A stretch of 64,000 bases of DNA from Sinohyriopsis cumingii (taxonomy: Eukaryota > Mollusca > Bivalvia > Unionida > Unionidae), in contig CM068827.1 in assembly GCA_028554795.2 (NCBI GenBank), positions 75,155,244 through 75,219,243 of the forward strand. The letters are read 5' to 3'. The notes under the pieces were generated by a model. It was not told the origin of the DNA. It saw only the letters and a program-made list of their open reading frames with translations, and made no database searches. Shown piece after piece: positions 1 to 12,976 of the stretch. Position 1 is the stretch's first letter. Each line of letters opens with the position of its first letter. Both the position numbers and the translations under genes were made by a program.

Positions 1-71
1 AGATTCAAATCTGTGTCCGCGGGTTACGGCCCCCACGCATTGCATGTACCCGACAGCGTCCATATATTCAG

Positions 72-119
72 ACATACATACATACATACATACATACATA
101 CATACATACATACATACAT
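72..119. repeat. (CATA)n microsatellite
   Basis: About twelve uninterrupted CATA units. The GC-richer 60 bases before it may be the end of a dispersed element whose tail is this run, but only this copy is visible. Confidence 0.95.
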
Positions 120-590
120 TATTCCGCAGAATGATTAAGAAAAAATTATATTTAACACAAAACAAAAATTAAGGTTTTATAAGATAATTCAATAATTTTA
201 AAGAATAAAAGTACACAAAACTCCCATCGAGATTACACCATTAGTGGAATTTTAACATTAGCTTGAGCTCCCAAACGATTAATTTAGAATTTCTCTTTTT
301 CGTCATAACCGCTTTTGACCAGATGATTTTGTGCTTAATGTATTTCACTTTCAAATAGGGTATTTAGTTCACATTTACTGATGCAAAAAGTCAAACCAGC
401 AATTATGTAGCTTTAGTAAATGCGGTATAATAATAATAACAGCAACAGCATCAACAATTATGTCTTTGACACAAATACCTATGTGATCTGATTTCATGCA
501 CTGAATATCGAACAATGTTTAGAAATACCCATTTTCTAAATGACACGTCTTCGCTGAACTTTGCCATGAGATAAATATATAAATGGAGAA

Positions 591-618
591 ATTATTATTA
601 TTATTATTATCATTATTA

Positions 619-665
<47 letters not shown>
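591..665. repeat. (TTA)n microsatellite
   Basis: Long ATT/TTA trinucleotide run with a few interrupting TCA units. Confidence 0.95.
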
Positions 666-667
<2 letters not shown>

Positions 668-942
668 TGATGATATTTGTCATGTTGCTATTCATTGTAG
701 TCTAATTTTGATATTTTTAAATATGTGTAAATGCTTATCGACAATAACGACAGACAACAAATCATGATTCTACGATTGTAAAATATTATTTCTTTCATTA
801 ACTGATCTGTTCTAGTCCACCTTTTATTTACTTTAATTTGCTATCTTTTTATTCATGTTCAAAATGTTATTTCTAAATAAATATATACCTCCTTGACTTT
901 ATCACCGTCATATCATCGTTATTTTTAGTTTCTATATCAATC

Positions 943-1170
943 CGCTCCGGTGGCCTAAGTTGTTCGAGCGTCTGCCTCCCATGCGGGTGGTTGCGAGTTC
1001 GAACCACGGCTGAGTCATGATAAAGACTTATAAAAATTGCACTAGAAATTATGTCACATGTCTGCGGCATGATCCCCAGCGACAGAAATCACTATAAACT
1101 GCCACACTGCAGATATCGTAGCGATATGACTCAAATTGTGAAAGCTACGTTAAAAATCCCCAAACACAGA
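943..1170 (+). mobile_element. tRNA-derived SINE, internally shortened copy
   Basis: The head resembles a tRNA gene: an A-box-like block (GGTGGCCTAAGT) and a B-box-like block (GAGTTCGAACC). The body then shares blocks with the copies at 9684, 14812 and 30019: the AAAGACTTA segment, the CTGCGGCATGAT segment, the ACTGCAGAT-ATCGTAGCGATATGACT segment and the final AAGCTACGTTAAAAATCC. It lacks the central block containing GTCAGGATAATGTGACTGG that the other copies carry, so it is an internal-deletion copy or a subfamily. The A and B boxes would act as an RNA polymerase III promoter; whether it is still transcribed cannot be told. Confidence 0.8.
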
Positions 1171-1292
1171 GCTTCTAAAGCATTATAACCAGCATATTCA
1201 ATAACAGTAGTAATAGTCGCATTAGTGTATGTATTATAATGTTGCATTAGATTTTGTATTTTTATTTAAATCCTTTGATTGTTTGGTTGCAG

Positions 1293-1486
1293 ATAATCCC
1301 CGATGACAATAGGTTCGGCAAGGAGGGTTATGATGGTCAGTTCCATTGCAGATTCTGGCAATTTGGGGAATGCGTTGATGTTTATATTGACGACCTCCTC
1401 CCAACGGTTGGGGGAGAGATCCTCTTCGCAAAGTCTTCCGATTCCAATGAATTCTGGGTATCTTTAGTGGAAAAAGCTTACGCAAA
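1293..1486 (+). CDS. Calpain-type cysteine protease, exon A (protease core)
   Basis: A 64-residue block with the hallmark order of the calpain CysPc domain after the catalytic Cys region: IIPDDNRF, then HCRFWQFGECVDVYIDDLLP (family [20 protein letters not shown]), then NEFWVSLVEKAYAK. The exon opens after a pyrimidine-rich acceptor (GGTTGCAG) in phase 0 and ends at AAA|GTAAGA, leaving two bases of a Lys codon that are completed by the first base of the exon at 4934. This rebuilds the family's AYAKLNGSY run exactly. Family knowledge: calpains are cytosolic calcium-regulated proteases that make limited cuts in cytoskeletal and signalling proteins. The upstream catalytic-Cys exon is not in the window, so this is a partial gene. 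Confidence 0.93.
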
Positions 1487-2705
1487 GTAAGAGTTTTCAA
1501 GTTCATTTAATTTCAATGTATCGTTTAGATTATAATTTCCATGGCATTTGTTTGGGTTTGGATAGCAATCAGGAAACACAAGCTTGACAATGACCACTAC
1601 AGTCCTGGGATTGATCCCAACGAATTTTACCTACTGGGGTAAGTTCCCCACCACGTTTGAATTCAGTAGATACCTCTGGATTTTTTATGTCATCAGCATG
1701 ACATAGCTACCCAGGTCGCGGGGTGGGGTGGGGGACTTGATACTTGATATATAGAAGATCGTACATAAGTATGTATTTAAAATAAAATTCTCTACTAGTT
1801 GAATAATTTCATAGTTTGATTTGCTACCTTTTACTAGCACAAGATTGGAATTATTCAAAATGTTTGATAATTTTCGATTAAAATGAGTAAAACTGCAACA
1901 TTTGTTTTACCTCACATTTTAGCCTCATGACATTTTCTCGAATACATTTAATTTAGCCTATTAGTGATATATAATATCCGCAAAATATTTATTCTTAATA
2001 TTTAGTAATACCAATTTAGCACAAATATTTTTGCCATAATACTTTTTTTTGCAAAATATGCCAACATATTTTGTTTTATAAATAGTGTGATTTGTTGTAT
2101 TAACGGACACGAGTTTATTAAACAAAGCGGTTACGGAATGTAATGAAATTACTTTGAAGACGCTTCGGACATAATGGTTTTGCCTTTTATGGTGTTATGA
2201 TGCCAGTTGCTGTATCGCGTGATGTTGCTTAGAAATGTGTTGTGGGCTGCTTCTTTGACAATACTCAAATTGCATGGTAATAGTTTTTGAAAGAAATATT
2301 TTTCAAGTATGCCCAACTCACTTAAAAAGAACCTATTTCAATTTTTCATTCGCTTTAAGTTGGTAATATATTTCCTTGTTTGTTTTCTAGTGTTTGTGAA
2401 CCTAGTCCAAGATGGATAAATTAACGTTAACAAAGATTGATCATCACTCTCTGGGGCACAATGTACAAATTGCTTAATAGCATGGGCAATGTGGATTTTC
2501 TTTAGAAATAATCTGTTATTTTCAGTGGAAATATTTTTCCAATTCTCCAAGATAAGCAACTTTATTTATTCTGCGTTATTCTTTAAGTTTTCAGCTTGGT
2601 TAATTAAAACAATCAAAACAGATACATTTGATGAACCAAACTGGCCTAATTAATGATTACACCTTTATTTACCGAAGCCAATATGATGAAGTAACACTGA
2701 ATAGA

Positions 2706-3342
2706 TTTGTCATGTTTTCGTTCCATATGCTTGTCCTGTTTTCCTTCAATGGACTTTTCATGTTTTCCTTCGATAGACTTGTCATGTTTTCTTTCAATGG
2801 GCTTGTCATAATTTCCTTCAAAAAGGTTGTCATCGTTTCTTTCAATAGGCTTTTCATGTTTTCTTTCAATAGACTTGTCATGTTTCCTTTCAATAGACCT
2901 GTCATGTTTTCTTTCAATAGACCTGTCATGTTTTCTTTCAATAGACTTGTCATGTTTTCTTTCAATAGACTTGTCATGTTTCCTTCATTTGGCTTGTCAT
3001 GTTTTCTTTCAATAGACTTGTCATGTTTTCTTTCAATAGACTTTTCATGTTTTCTTTCAATAGGCTTGTCATCTTTTCCTTCAATAGGCTTGTCATGTTT
3101 TCTTTCAATAGGCTTTTCATGTTTTCTTTCAATAGACTTGTCAAGTTTTCTTTCAATAGACTTGTCATGTATTCTTTCAATAGACTTTTCACGTTTTCTT
3201 TCAATAGACTTGTCATGTTTTCTTTAAATAGACTTGTCACGTTTTCTTTCAATAGACTTGTTACGTTTTCTTTTGAAAGACTTGTCACATTTGTTTCAAA
3301 AGACTTATGTTTTCTTTCAATAGACTTGTCATGTTTTATTTC
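2706..3342. repeat. 24-base minisatellite, about 26 units
   Basis: The unit reads roughly GACTTGTCATGTTTTCTTTCAATA with point variants (AATGG, AGGC, TCGTT). The unit length is divisible by three and contains no stop in several frames, so it produces artificial open frames on both strands: repeats of MFSFNRLV on + and of MTSLLKEN on -. There is no start context, splice site or non-repetitive coding sequence attached to either. I read it as a non-coding intronic minisatellite. Confidence 0.93.
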
Positions 3343-3808
3343 ATTCTACTTATTGGTAAATAAGTTAACATTCTTTGCGGAACATGTCGTTTGCATGTCT
3401 GCGGAACAAATGTCGCGTATAATTCATAACGTTTATCTTTGAAATGGATTCGCATGATGTTGAATGAAATAAAAGATATCATTTATTGATTCAAACATTT
3501 GATGGGTATGCTTAAGGAATTAAAAAAATAACAACAATAAAAAAGAAACAACCTTGAAACTATTTTAAAATGTCATTTTCTTTGCCGTTTAATATAGTTC
3601 GTGGATGTTGAATGCAGCCATGTACACAAATTTAACTTGATATGTACCTTATGCTATATTTGATGAGTTTTATGATTGTAAAGGTGTATGATTTAACTTC
3701 CATCCGTAAATATTGCGTACAGCATTCCTTCTTAACCAAATAGCTGAGAAGGTACGAAAGGTGCGCTTAGTTTGATGAAGAAATGGATTTGAAGTCAAGC
3801 GAATGAAG

Positions 3809-3918
<110 letters not shown>

Positions 3919-4466
3919 ATCCATTTATTCTTCTTCAGGCAATAGCTTATAAGTCTATTAAACAAGTTTAATGAACCAACCTGTCCGCTTCTTAGTAGAA
4001 TTTGCATATGTATATGTAAATACTTGATAGGTACACGAGGATTAAGATTCTAAAATATGTCTTGAAGATTTATTCAAAACTACAGATTGTGTACTACGTA
4101 TAGGTCAAACTCTCAAACTCTTTATTTTTCTAGTCACGTATTTCCATCATTGTCAAACAATTCTTCCTGATTTTTTAACCTGGTCCTCACAGCAAATGTC
4201 ATTATTATACATAGATTTAACACCTTCGCCCATCAAGATATCAAGTGCTTATGTTTTAGGAAAATAACAGGGTAAACATAGTGTCTTGGAAATATGGATC
4301 AACGAAACAAACACTAGTGGTGCAATTAATAATAAATTTATCAAGAATATCGCTAATTAAATCAATACCAGAGGCAGTCATGAATATGACCATATTGCAT
4401 ATTGTCTGTCAATTAGCCCCATCAATAAATTTAATGTTATTACTGTTTCATTTCGGATACACTTAA

Positions 4467-4589
<123 letters not shown>

Positions 4590-4933
4590 TTCGTAAGGAC
4601 TATTCCCTTAATATACCATTATATTCTTATAGTTTTCATTTTGTACTGGATAAAATCAATATCCCACTGAGAAATCATTGTTCCAGCTTGATGTTTTCCT
4701 TTAATGGAATAATTATTGTAAAGCAGAAGTCATCGTTAAAAAAATGTATCACAGAAAGCACGTACACCATGACACAGAGTTCGAACAAACACAATGGAAA
4801 CAAAACGTATATTCCATCAGCAAATGATATGTTAAGGGTAAAACTTTTCCATGAAATTTTAATCAACACTATTTCAAGACATCATTAAAAAATTAAACTT
4901 TACAAGTGACCATTTTAAGAATTTCATTTACAG

Positions 4934-5102
4934 GTTGAATGGTTCCTACGAGTCTCTTGAATACGGATTTGAAGCCGACGCCTTTACGGATATGACTGGG
5001 GGTCTTGCAGAGTGGTACAATCCAGTCGATCTCAGGGAACAAGATTTCTATTTGATCCGAGCGGCTTTTAAAAGCGGAGCCGTGATTGGCTGTTTAAGTG
5101 TG
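4934..5102 (+). CDS. Calpain, exon B (protease core)
   Basis: Encodes LNGSYESLEYG, then DMTGGLAEWYN (family DFTGGVAE), then a stretch ending AAFKSGAVIGCLSV, which matches the family's KGSLLGCSI segment just before the catalytic-His exon. The acceptor is TTTCATTTACAG and the donor is GTG|GTAATT, closing in phase 0. The next recognised exon (17865) also opens in phase 0, so no exon needs to be missing between them although the intron is 12.7 kb. The open frame runs a little into the intron, but homology stops at the donor. Confidence 0.92.
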
Positions 5103-5246
5103 GTAATTTTGTTTTACTTCGACACATTCTGTTTTAACTTATGGCCCCATTCGTTGCATTTTTTATTTATGCATCCATTATGATAAATAGTTACATTGTT
5201 CACGCACTATCACGAGAATACGTCATAGACTGAGCTATAGATATAA

Positions 5247-5247
<1 letters not shown>

Positions 5248-5337
<90 letters not shown>
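5248..5337. repeat. (AT)n microsatellite
   Basis: About 44 AT units, starting 145 bases after the exon B donor. Confidence 0.95.
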
Positions 5338-5338
<1 letters not shown>

Positions 5339-5525
5339 TTGCGAATGTTATTCAAGTTCAATCATATTTCAATCCTTACGAGAATATTGAGGTTCATAAT
5401 ATCAATATTTGCATTTATATTGGTTTGGATGTAAATTCATCATAATACAAAAAATGCAAATTCATGAATACTTAGAGTATTGATCTCATAAGCTTTTTTT
5501 TTTCTTTTTTATTCAAACGTTTATT

Positions 5526-5695
5526 TAAGAGTTTAACTTTGTTTATTTTTTTCTGAGTTTATAGTGGTATAAACTGTCAATTGCCGACTCACACAGCAAA
5601 TAACGCCTGAAGGGCGTTATGTAAGCTGTGTGTGTCGGCAACTGACAGTTTATACCACGATAAACTCAGAAAGAAAAAGAAACGTTAAACTCTTA
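5526..5695. mobile_element. Foldback / MITE-like element with about 75-base inverted arms
   Basis: The outer ends are perfect inverse repeats (TAAGAGTTTAAC and GTTAAACTCTTA). Inside, CTGAGTTTATAGTGGTATAA mirrors TTATACCACGATAAACTCAG, then CTGTCAATTGCCGAC mirrors GTCGGCAACTGACAG and CACACAGC mirrors GCTGTGTG. The centre is a small GCCTGAAGGGC hairpin, so nearly the whole element folds on itself. A diverged copy of the right arm and the following sequence recurs near 61405. It has no coding capacity; a non-autonomous DNA transposon is the simplest reading. Confidence 0.8.
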
Positions 5696-8600
5696 TAATT
5701 GAAATTTCAATCATTCGTTATGATATTTTGTTTGCATCATTAAAAAAAACAGAAATCTTAATTGAGCGTAGTAATACATGTTTGGGATTTCTGTTACGTA
5801 GCTATTTATAGCACTTGGGATTGTCCTGCTTGATCGTAATAAGGTCGTCATAATAACAGTCCTTCAACCAATGGAAGCCAAATTTATTCAATTACTTTTT
5901 GTTTAAAATTGTTAGAATGTTCTTTCCCTTTATTGCTTACTTCGTGTCTGCTTCCACTGGCAGTGTTTAACTTATGATGTACACGAGACTCTATTTATAC
6001 AAGTGGGTATTCTTAGAAAAGTAGTTTTCCTTACAGTTCATATAGAAATAAACGCAATTCATTTTGTTCACGTGGTAACATTCTGACCAGTGGAAATGTT
6101 ACTTTCCTTTACCAGCTACTGGCATTGCAATATTTCTATATGATCAACTAGTAAGTAAATACATCATATACTTCACACAAACGTTTTACTTAGAACACAT
6201 CAAAACCTATATTAAACCGTCATGTGCGTTTCCCATCTCTGAATGTGGATTACCTCAATATTAATCGCACTTGTCATAGTAAATGTGACGAGACTGGTAA
6301 TCTACCAAATACAAATAGCTAGTTTTTTACTTGAAAATTCGTGCATTTTTGTAACCATGATAAACTGCAATCATTGGATAAGACAACATGTGACATTAGT
6401 TGTTTTGCTCTGCGTAGAGAATTAACGCTGCTGGCCTAACTTACAGAGCCAAAATGTAGAAGGTGTATTCAAGTTAACACAATGTAACCCACAGCCATCT
6501 CTTAAGATAAATTCATTTTCGATATGTATTGATGCATCTTACAAGGTTGTAATCAATTACAACAGGCACATTCAGTTGCATCACTTTAGCCAGAAAAACG
6601 CCCAATTAAATTTTTGTCTACAAAGTAAATAGAAATCTGCCGGATTTTGTCTATTACCTTAAGGAAAATTAAGATTGAAGAGAGACACTCGACTATATAC
6701 ATGCTTTTCTAAGTACGTATATTTCAGTACATCAGTTAGAACCGTGCTGTGTGTGCGTGTGTTGCTATCCAAAGATCAATATAAATCAGACTGCACGAAG
6801 GCTGAACTTTCACATGTCATGGCAAGAAATTGTTTTTGTATCTAACACGTAAATCATGCCCGGGATATGGGAGCTAAGTGCTTTTCCCAATGACACAATG
6901 AGACAGGGACTGGCAGAGCGATGGTTAGAGGGGCCAGGGGAAATGTTTTTTAGAAGCACCCCTACTAAGACATCCGGGAGCGTTGTTCTTTAGTGACGAC
7001 CCTAGAGAGGCGCACGAGAGCTTCGTTCTTAAGTGGCACCACTATTTTTGTACAAAGAACTTCTTTTATGTCAGTTGCCAAGCAACAATGTGCCCCCACC
7101 CTCCTCTTAAGTATTGGATTTGTGAAGAATTTCCCTTGCTCATACTAAGGTGATGGTGAAATACAAAAAAACATTTCAACTACTAAGATAAGCTCCCAAC
7201 GGATTTCCCTTCGCCTGGCGCCCGGAGGTAATTGTCGCTTCGCACCCAACCCGCATCGCCCCTGTGGGCGGTTATTGACCCGCGACTGTTGCAGCAGTCC
7301 CTTTTCCCGCTAGAAAAGGAAATTGTACTCTTGACAAGGGAATCGTACTATCAATATTGCTATGGGCTGAATTCGTGTGGGAAATATATTCCTCTGCATG
7401 AATTGAATTAAGATAGTTTTGCATTGTTCATTAATGCAAACGTAGAACTAGCATCATATCTTTCTACGTAAATGAAATATACACCAACATATGTGTCGAG
7501 TGAACTTGGTCCATGACGTTATTATAATATAAGCCTTGTTTTCTTCAGGTGAAAAAATTTTTGGCTAACATTTTCTCGTGCATTTAAAACAAAGTTTGGA
7601 AAATGGTGGAAACAACTCTTTTAATCCTTGTTTTAAAAAAGCCCAGAAAACTGCTGTATTTTGTTTTGTTTGTTTGTTTGTTTGTTTTTTGTTTGCATCG
7701 ACTTTTTGAAATTCGAGGATATATGGGGAATAAATCCCTGATAAATAATTTCCTCAAATGAAATGATTTCCGCATTTGACTGGTTTATTTTGAAACCTGT
7801 GCGGAAGCTAAAATTAAGGATATTGTTTGCTATTTAAATCTTCATGGTCCCAGTAGTTTTATTTTATTTGATGTTAAAATATTAATTTTGTTATTCCAGG
7901 TATACAATATATCAAACAACAGTATGTTTATTTATTTGGACAACGACTGTTTTGAAACGTTTACTTTGCCGAAAAACACACTCTTTTTCACATGAGTTTG
8001 TTTAAACCAATTATTCTAAATCCGTGATCCACACCCAAAGGGCGTATTCGTAATATGATATAGAAATTAAAACTGACTCCAATCAAAGTAATAGTGAGTT
8101 CACAGTCCGATCTGATTTAGATTTTATCGAGTACGTTTTAAACGCCCTTTCACATACACAACAACACTGACTTTCCTCCAAAGACAATAAAATAACACGA
8201 AGTAACCTGTATTGTTTAATTTTTCAACTGTTTTCAAGTAATATGGATCAATTAACACCGTATGTCCTTTACCGAGTACATTTAACTTAATTTAGAAACT
8301 TCTTATATAAAAATACACTTTTTTCTAAAGTTTGTGATTCCATGTATATTTTTTAACACAAGATGTGGAATGTCAGTTATACAAATGAAAGAAGAAGAAA
8401 AAATTACTTTAATTATCTGACTTCCTGTCTGGTTCAAAAGTGTCAAACAGTGGGGATAATAGCTCTGGAATTAAGGCCTGTAAAATCCCCGAATCAGACA
8501 CGTGTTAGAAAAATTGACGTTCTCAGATTTCATTCATTTTAATAAATAAATAACAAACATAAAGAACCGATCAACGCTGTCACATATGCCGTCGAAATTA

Positions 8601-9683
8601 ATAAATTGGAATCGTACGAAACATAATTGTCATTAGAATGAAATTCATTTAATTTACTTTTGAATTAAGATCTTATTTAACATAAAGAGTCCGTATTTTT
8701 ATTTTAGTGATATGAAGCCAATATGTTAATTATTGTGTTACGTACAATGTCTGTACAATCGTCCATAAACCTGGTTCTATTCAACACATGTATCTAAACT
8801 TCTCGTTTATCTATTCGGTGTTATACAGACAAAACCCTGTCGGAAATGTATTGTAAAAGGTTAACAGACAGATTTAGAGTGTTAGTTCTTGCTCTCTTTT
8901 AGCTCCACTAAACGAAACATCAAGGCGTTTTGTTTTTATTCTGTCTCAATTTAATACTGCTACTGCCTAATTCAGCCAATATAAATAATTATTATATAAA
9001 AGAAAACTTCTGAAAGATGTGATTATTCTGGGAGGAATAGGATTCTATCGCTTACATGAAAATTCGATTTATGTTTCAACCCTCTTCCGTTGTTTGTGGA
9101 TCATCAAATAATTGACCCCCAAACGTACTGTTCAAATTTGGCGATTTTCCCAAAAGGACCTATTGACGGGGTTAATCTTGGTGCTATCTGTAGTATCCTA
9201 GTTAATTGTTTAATTAGCTTTTTATATTGATTTTTAACTGTATTCATTTTCCTTCGATATTACCCAAATTAATTCTCATCAAATTTGAACTAAGTTAGCC
9301 TTACCCTCTAAATGGCCCATCTTCGCAAGCCACGGGCGATAATCCACTACATTTCTTTGGCACACTTGGCGGCGTGGGCTGAGATTTTATCATTTTCATG
9401 AGTATACATAAATAAAAATACCTCCTCAGCAACGCAAAGTAACAATTTCCTACACATAAATGAAGTCCTAATTTTATCGATCGATAGATGACTGAGCTCG
9501 GTCAAACGGTGTGTATAGTCATGTTGGATCACTATGGAGAGAAAAATTTACTCAAACTCGCAGTGATTGGTATTTATTTATTTACCGTGTGCAGTGCATG
9601 CCCAGCCATTTAACAACATCATATCAGCAAGGTGCAGAGCCTTCCGTTCAACGAGGAACTTTGTCATTGGACAGTTGTTCACG

Positions 9684-10018
9684 ACCGCTCTGGTGGCCTA
9701 GTGGTTAGAGCGTCCGCCTCGGATGCGGGAGGTCGTGGGTTCGATGCCGGCCAAGTCATACCAAAGACTTACAAAAATGGTACTTACAGCTGCCTCGCTA
9801 GGCGCTCAGCGTTAAGAGGTTAGTGTTAGGACTGGTCGGCCTGGTGTCAGGATAATGTGACTGGATGGGACATCATGTGTCTGGATGGGACATCATGCTA
9901 CATGTCTACGGCATGATGCCACAGTGCTAGACATTACTATAAACTGTCATACTGCAGACATCGTAGTGATATGACTGAAAAATTGTTAAAGCTACGTTAG
10001 AAATCCAAATCACACACA

Positions 10019-10056
<38 letters not shown>
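9684..10056 (+). mobile_element. tRNA-derived SINE with (CA)n tail, full-length copy
   Basis: The best copy of the family in the window. The head has an A-box-like TGGCCTAGTGGTTAGAGCG and a B-box-like GGGTTCGATGCC. The body carries the CATACCAAAGACTTA block, the CTGCCTCGCTAGGCGCTCAG block, the GTCAGGATAATGTGACTGG block, a duplicated GGATGGGACATCATG segment and the closing AAGCTACGTTAGAAATCCAA, followed by a CA repeat tail (10012-10056). Several molluscan SINE families have tRNA heads of this kind, but I cannot assign a named family from memory. Confidence 0.88.
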
Positions 10057-10058
<2 letters not shown>

Positions 10059-10129
10059 TGTTCACAATGCGTGATATGGTCCGTTGAGCTCACAGCTACA
10101 GGAAGAGTCAGTAGCCTGGCAATATCGGC

Positions 10130-10430
10130 CAAGGTTGACTGCACAACGATCCTGTCCTGTATGGAAACGGTTCATCGTAGTCACAGATGTAGTGGAATGT
10201 GGAAGCCAGGTGTGCAGACAGATGGCTCAGCTACGAGGGAGTGATTGCAATGTGCAGTGGAAGTTTTGCAATTTTGTGGTTGAAACCTTAGCCAGCAATT
10301 TTGTGGCTGCTTCCTTGGCAACCATGTCGGTACTCAGCAACATTCCTCCTCCACATCTCCGTCGCCGGGAAGCAGTGATTAAGCAACTTTATGCATTTTC
10401 GCGAGAAACAAGGAAATCTGTGATTTGACA
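10130..10430 (+). mobile_element. Fragment of a non-LTR retrotransposon, C-terminal end of ORF2
   Basis: The open frame ends in SVLSNIPPPHLRRREAV, which resembles the (L)PVLSNIxPPxLRR motif seen near the C-terminus of many non-LTR reverse transcriptase ORFs. Sequence upstream in the same frame is only loosely LINE-like. No catalytic part is present, so this is a 5'-truncated scrap. It lies directly after a SINE (CA)n tail, so the two insertions are adjacent or nested. Confidence 0.4.
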
Positions 10431-11264
10431 TTCACAGGTGATAGAGTAACGTATGTATTGCCCGTGACTTGTTTTAAAAATATAATTTATTCGATAAACT
10501 GTACCACGTGATATCATAAACAAGTTCCAACGTAATGACATCATGTGACAAACGCATTTTCTTTTTACCATAAATATACCCTTTTGGACGCATATGCATC
10601 GCTTGCCTTTATATTGTGTTAGATGGTATTAATGGCTTATGATGACAATGTGAAAAGCTAATCTGTGCCGTAAAATGCACTCAGTATTAAAAATAAAGAC
10701 ATGTGTCTGAGAATATCATTCAAGGATAACAAAAGCAACAGACATTCTTAATGTCTTCAACAAATTGAAAAATGGACCAGTTCTTATTTTTAATTAAGTC
10801 AAGAATTATTAATAAATGAGGTATATGCCTTTACACTATTTCCTTCATACACTGCGTCAGCGGGAGATTTATGAAGTTTAAGTCAAACGGCCAAGAATAA
10901 TTATAATTAATTTATATGGACAGATTAGAAAATAATAAATAAATATTCGGATTAAAGCATTTTAGTTTCCCTGTGGAAACGAGGATTATACCTCGAGATT
11001 GATCGGACAAGCCGTATCTTATGCTTCTGTATTCACTGTATGTCTGATATATATCTGCTTACACGAAGATGTGAGGCATACGTGTAATTACTCATCGCAA
11101 ACTATTTAAAGCATCAAAAGTATGTGAATAAGTTGAACTGTCGACTGGAAAACAAATTGTTAACTTCCTGTAGAAACTTTAAAGACAGTGAAGAACATAT
11201 ATCCAGAGTATATTAGACAGCAGTCAATCGAGAGCTAAGAATGATATATTCCGGACTGAAGTGC

Positions 11265-11830
11265 ACCGAATACCTGATTAGCAAATATAGTTGAATACAA
11301 ACTGAATACATAACCAAACGAAATATTGGAGTAAAAACCGAATACATGACTATTGGATACATTGGAGTAAAACGGAATTTTCGACTATTGGATACAGTGT
11401 AGTAAAAACTGAATTCATAACTATTAGATACAGTATAGTTAAAATTTAATACATGACTATTGGATACATTGGAGTGCAAATGAATTCACGACTATTGGAT
11501 ACAGTGAAATAAAAAATGAATTCATGACTATTAGATACATAGGAGTAAAACTGGATTCACGACTATTGGATACAGTGTTGTAAAAAGTGAATTCATAACT
11601 ATTAGATACATAGGAGAGAAAAATGAATATATGACTATTAAATCGAGTGGAGTAAATATTTACTACATGACTATTTGAAACAGAGGAGTAAAAACAAATC
11701 TAATTTAATAGATAGAGTGGAGTAAAATAACTTAAAAGTTGACTATTAAATAAAGTGGAGTAAAATTTAAATACGTGACTGTTAGATACACTGGAGTTAA
11801 AAAAAAATTAAAAATTACTATTACAGTGGT
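11265..11830. repeat. Degenerate 35-37-base tandem repeat
   Basis: About fifteen units close to GAATTCATGACTATTGGATA followed by CAGTGGAGTAAAAA, drifting in sequence and length along the array. An open frame on the minus strand across it reflects the repeat and is not a gene. Confidence 0.85.
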
Positions 11831-12976
11831 CTAACTTCAACAAATATTAGGGGCGGTTCGAGAATTATCGTTATGGGGAGTCCATACACAAACAGGCAAC
11901 TTTGGGGTAGGAGCTGCAGCATGGATAATGACGATGCTAATTACAAGGAAATTTATTTTGCTCGTACTGATTGCTTTTGGGAAAAAAAAGATATCGGTTA
12001 CGAATAGGTCGATGCTGAAAAACCAGTATTGATTTGTGTTCAATAACGATACTAATCGTCAAGTCCAATGCCATTTGGGTTCTTTAACCTGCCGATTATC
12101 GATATTGAATAATGTCGAGGTTTGTTTCGAACAGTAAAATAAGAGTGGTAATTATATACCAAGTCCAAGTTCTTTGTTGGCACAAAGCACAAATGTTGTC
12201 TAATCGCCATAGCGCGACAGTATGTGTGCAGCAAGAAGAGCATGCAAGAAGCAAGAACAAATTGCGAAGTGCTGTCAGAAACTATCTACGACGTGTGACG
12301 TATCGCTGTTCCTGTTTTCATAACAGTCTATAAATTTTTTATCAATCTATCAAGAAATCCAGTCGATTATTTTTAAATAACTGTTTAACTTTTATAATGT
12401 GGTATTTATACGGCAATATCGTGGTAATAAATTCCTATATTGACTTTCAGCAGGGTATGCAAGCAAAACGTGATATTTATCTTCGATTTGATTTTGATTA
12501 CGATGTTTGCACATTTATTGATTATTATGCATGTTTACAAACCTTGCAACCGCAGTTTCAGTAGTTTAAGAAATACATCGAACTCTGGTCAGGGCATGTC
12601 TATATTTATGCAGCAAAATAGAGTTTATAATTATTGTTCAGTTTTGAAATCAGTTTTGAATAGTCTATACGCATCATATTTTGATGCGAATATTAAGTCA
12701 GGGAACAAAGTTTGAATGTGTTCTTTTTGTACTCTTCTAATCATTGCTTCCAATGGCAAATATACACTATCAGTAGTCTATCTCCTCACAACTTATGGAA
12801 AATCAAGTTCCAAAACTAACCTTTAGAGATTTGGTAATCAAACGCCATTTTGCGAATATGTCACTTATAGAATTTTATACTTTATAACTCTGTTCTTTAA
12901 AATATCACTGAATATCACAAACGTAAGTATTGTCAAATTCCTCAGGCCAAATTGATACAATTTTGCTCAGTTTTCA

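Larger units (their letters stand above)
1..1292. other. Intron sequence upstream of the first calpain exon in the window
   Basis: No coding exon was recognised here. The stretch holds a (CATA)n run, a (TTA)n run and a SINE copy, listed separately, in otherwise AT-rich unique-looking DNA. Because the first exon at 1293 begins in mid-protein behind a splice acceptor, this is most likely part of an intron of the same gene. The exon with the catalytic Cys (Gly-Asp-Cys-Trp in the family) is not visible here and should lie further upstream. Confidence 0.6.

Noticed and set aside
943-1030. tRNA gene candidates in the heads of the SINE copies (also 9684, 14812, 30380)
   Set aside because: A- and B-box-like motifs are present, but they are followed by shared SINE bodies, and no clean cloverleaf with acceptor stem pairing was seen.
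2628-3442. Long open frames of 100-200 codons on both strands (MFSFNRLV and MTSLLKEN repeats)
   Set aside because: They are produced by a 24-base minisatellite open on both strands. There is no non-repetitive coding sequence, start context or splice signal.
9632-9823. Open frame RSGGLVVRASASDAGGRG on the + strand
   Set aside because: It is the SINE head translated; similar frames arise from any copy of this family.
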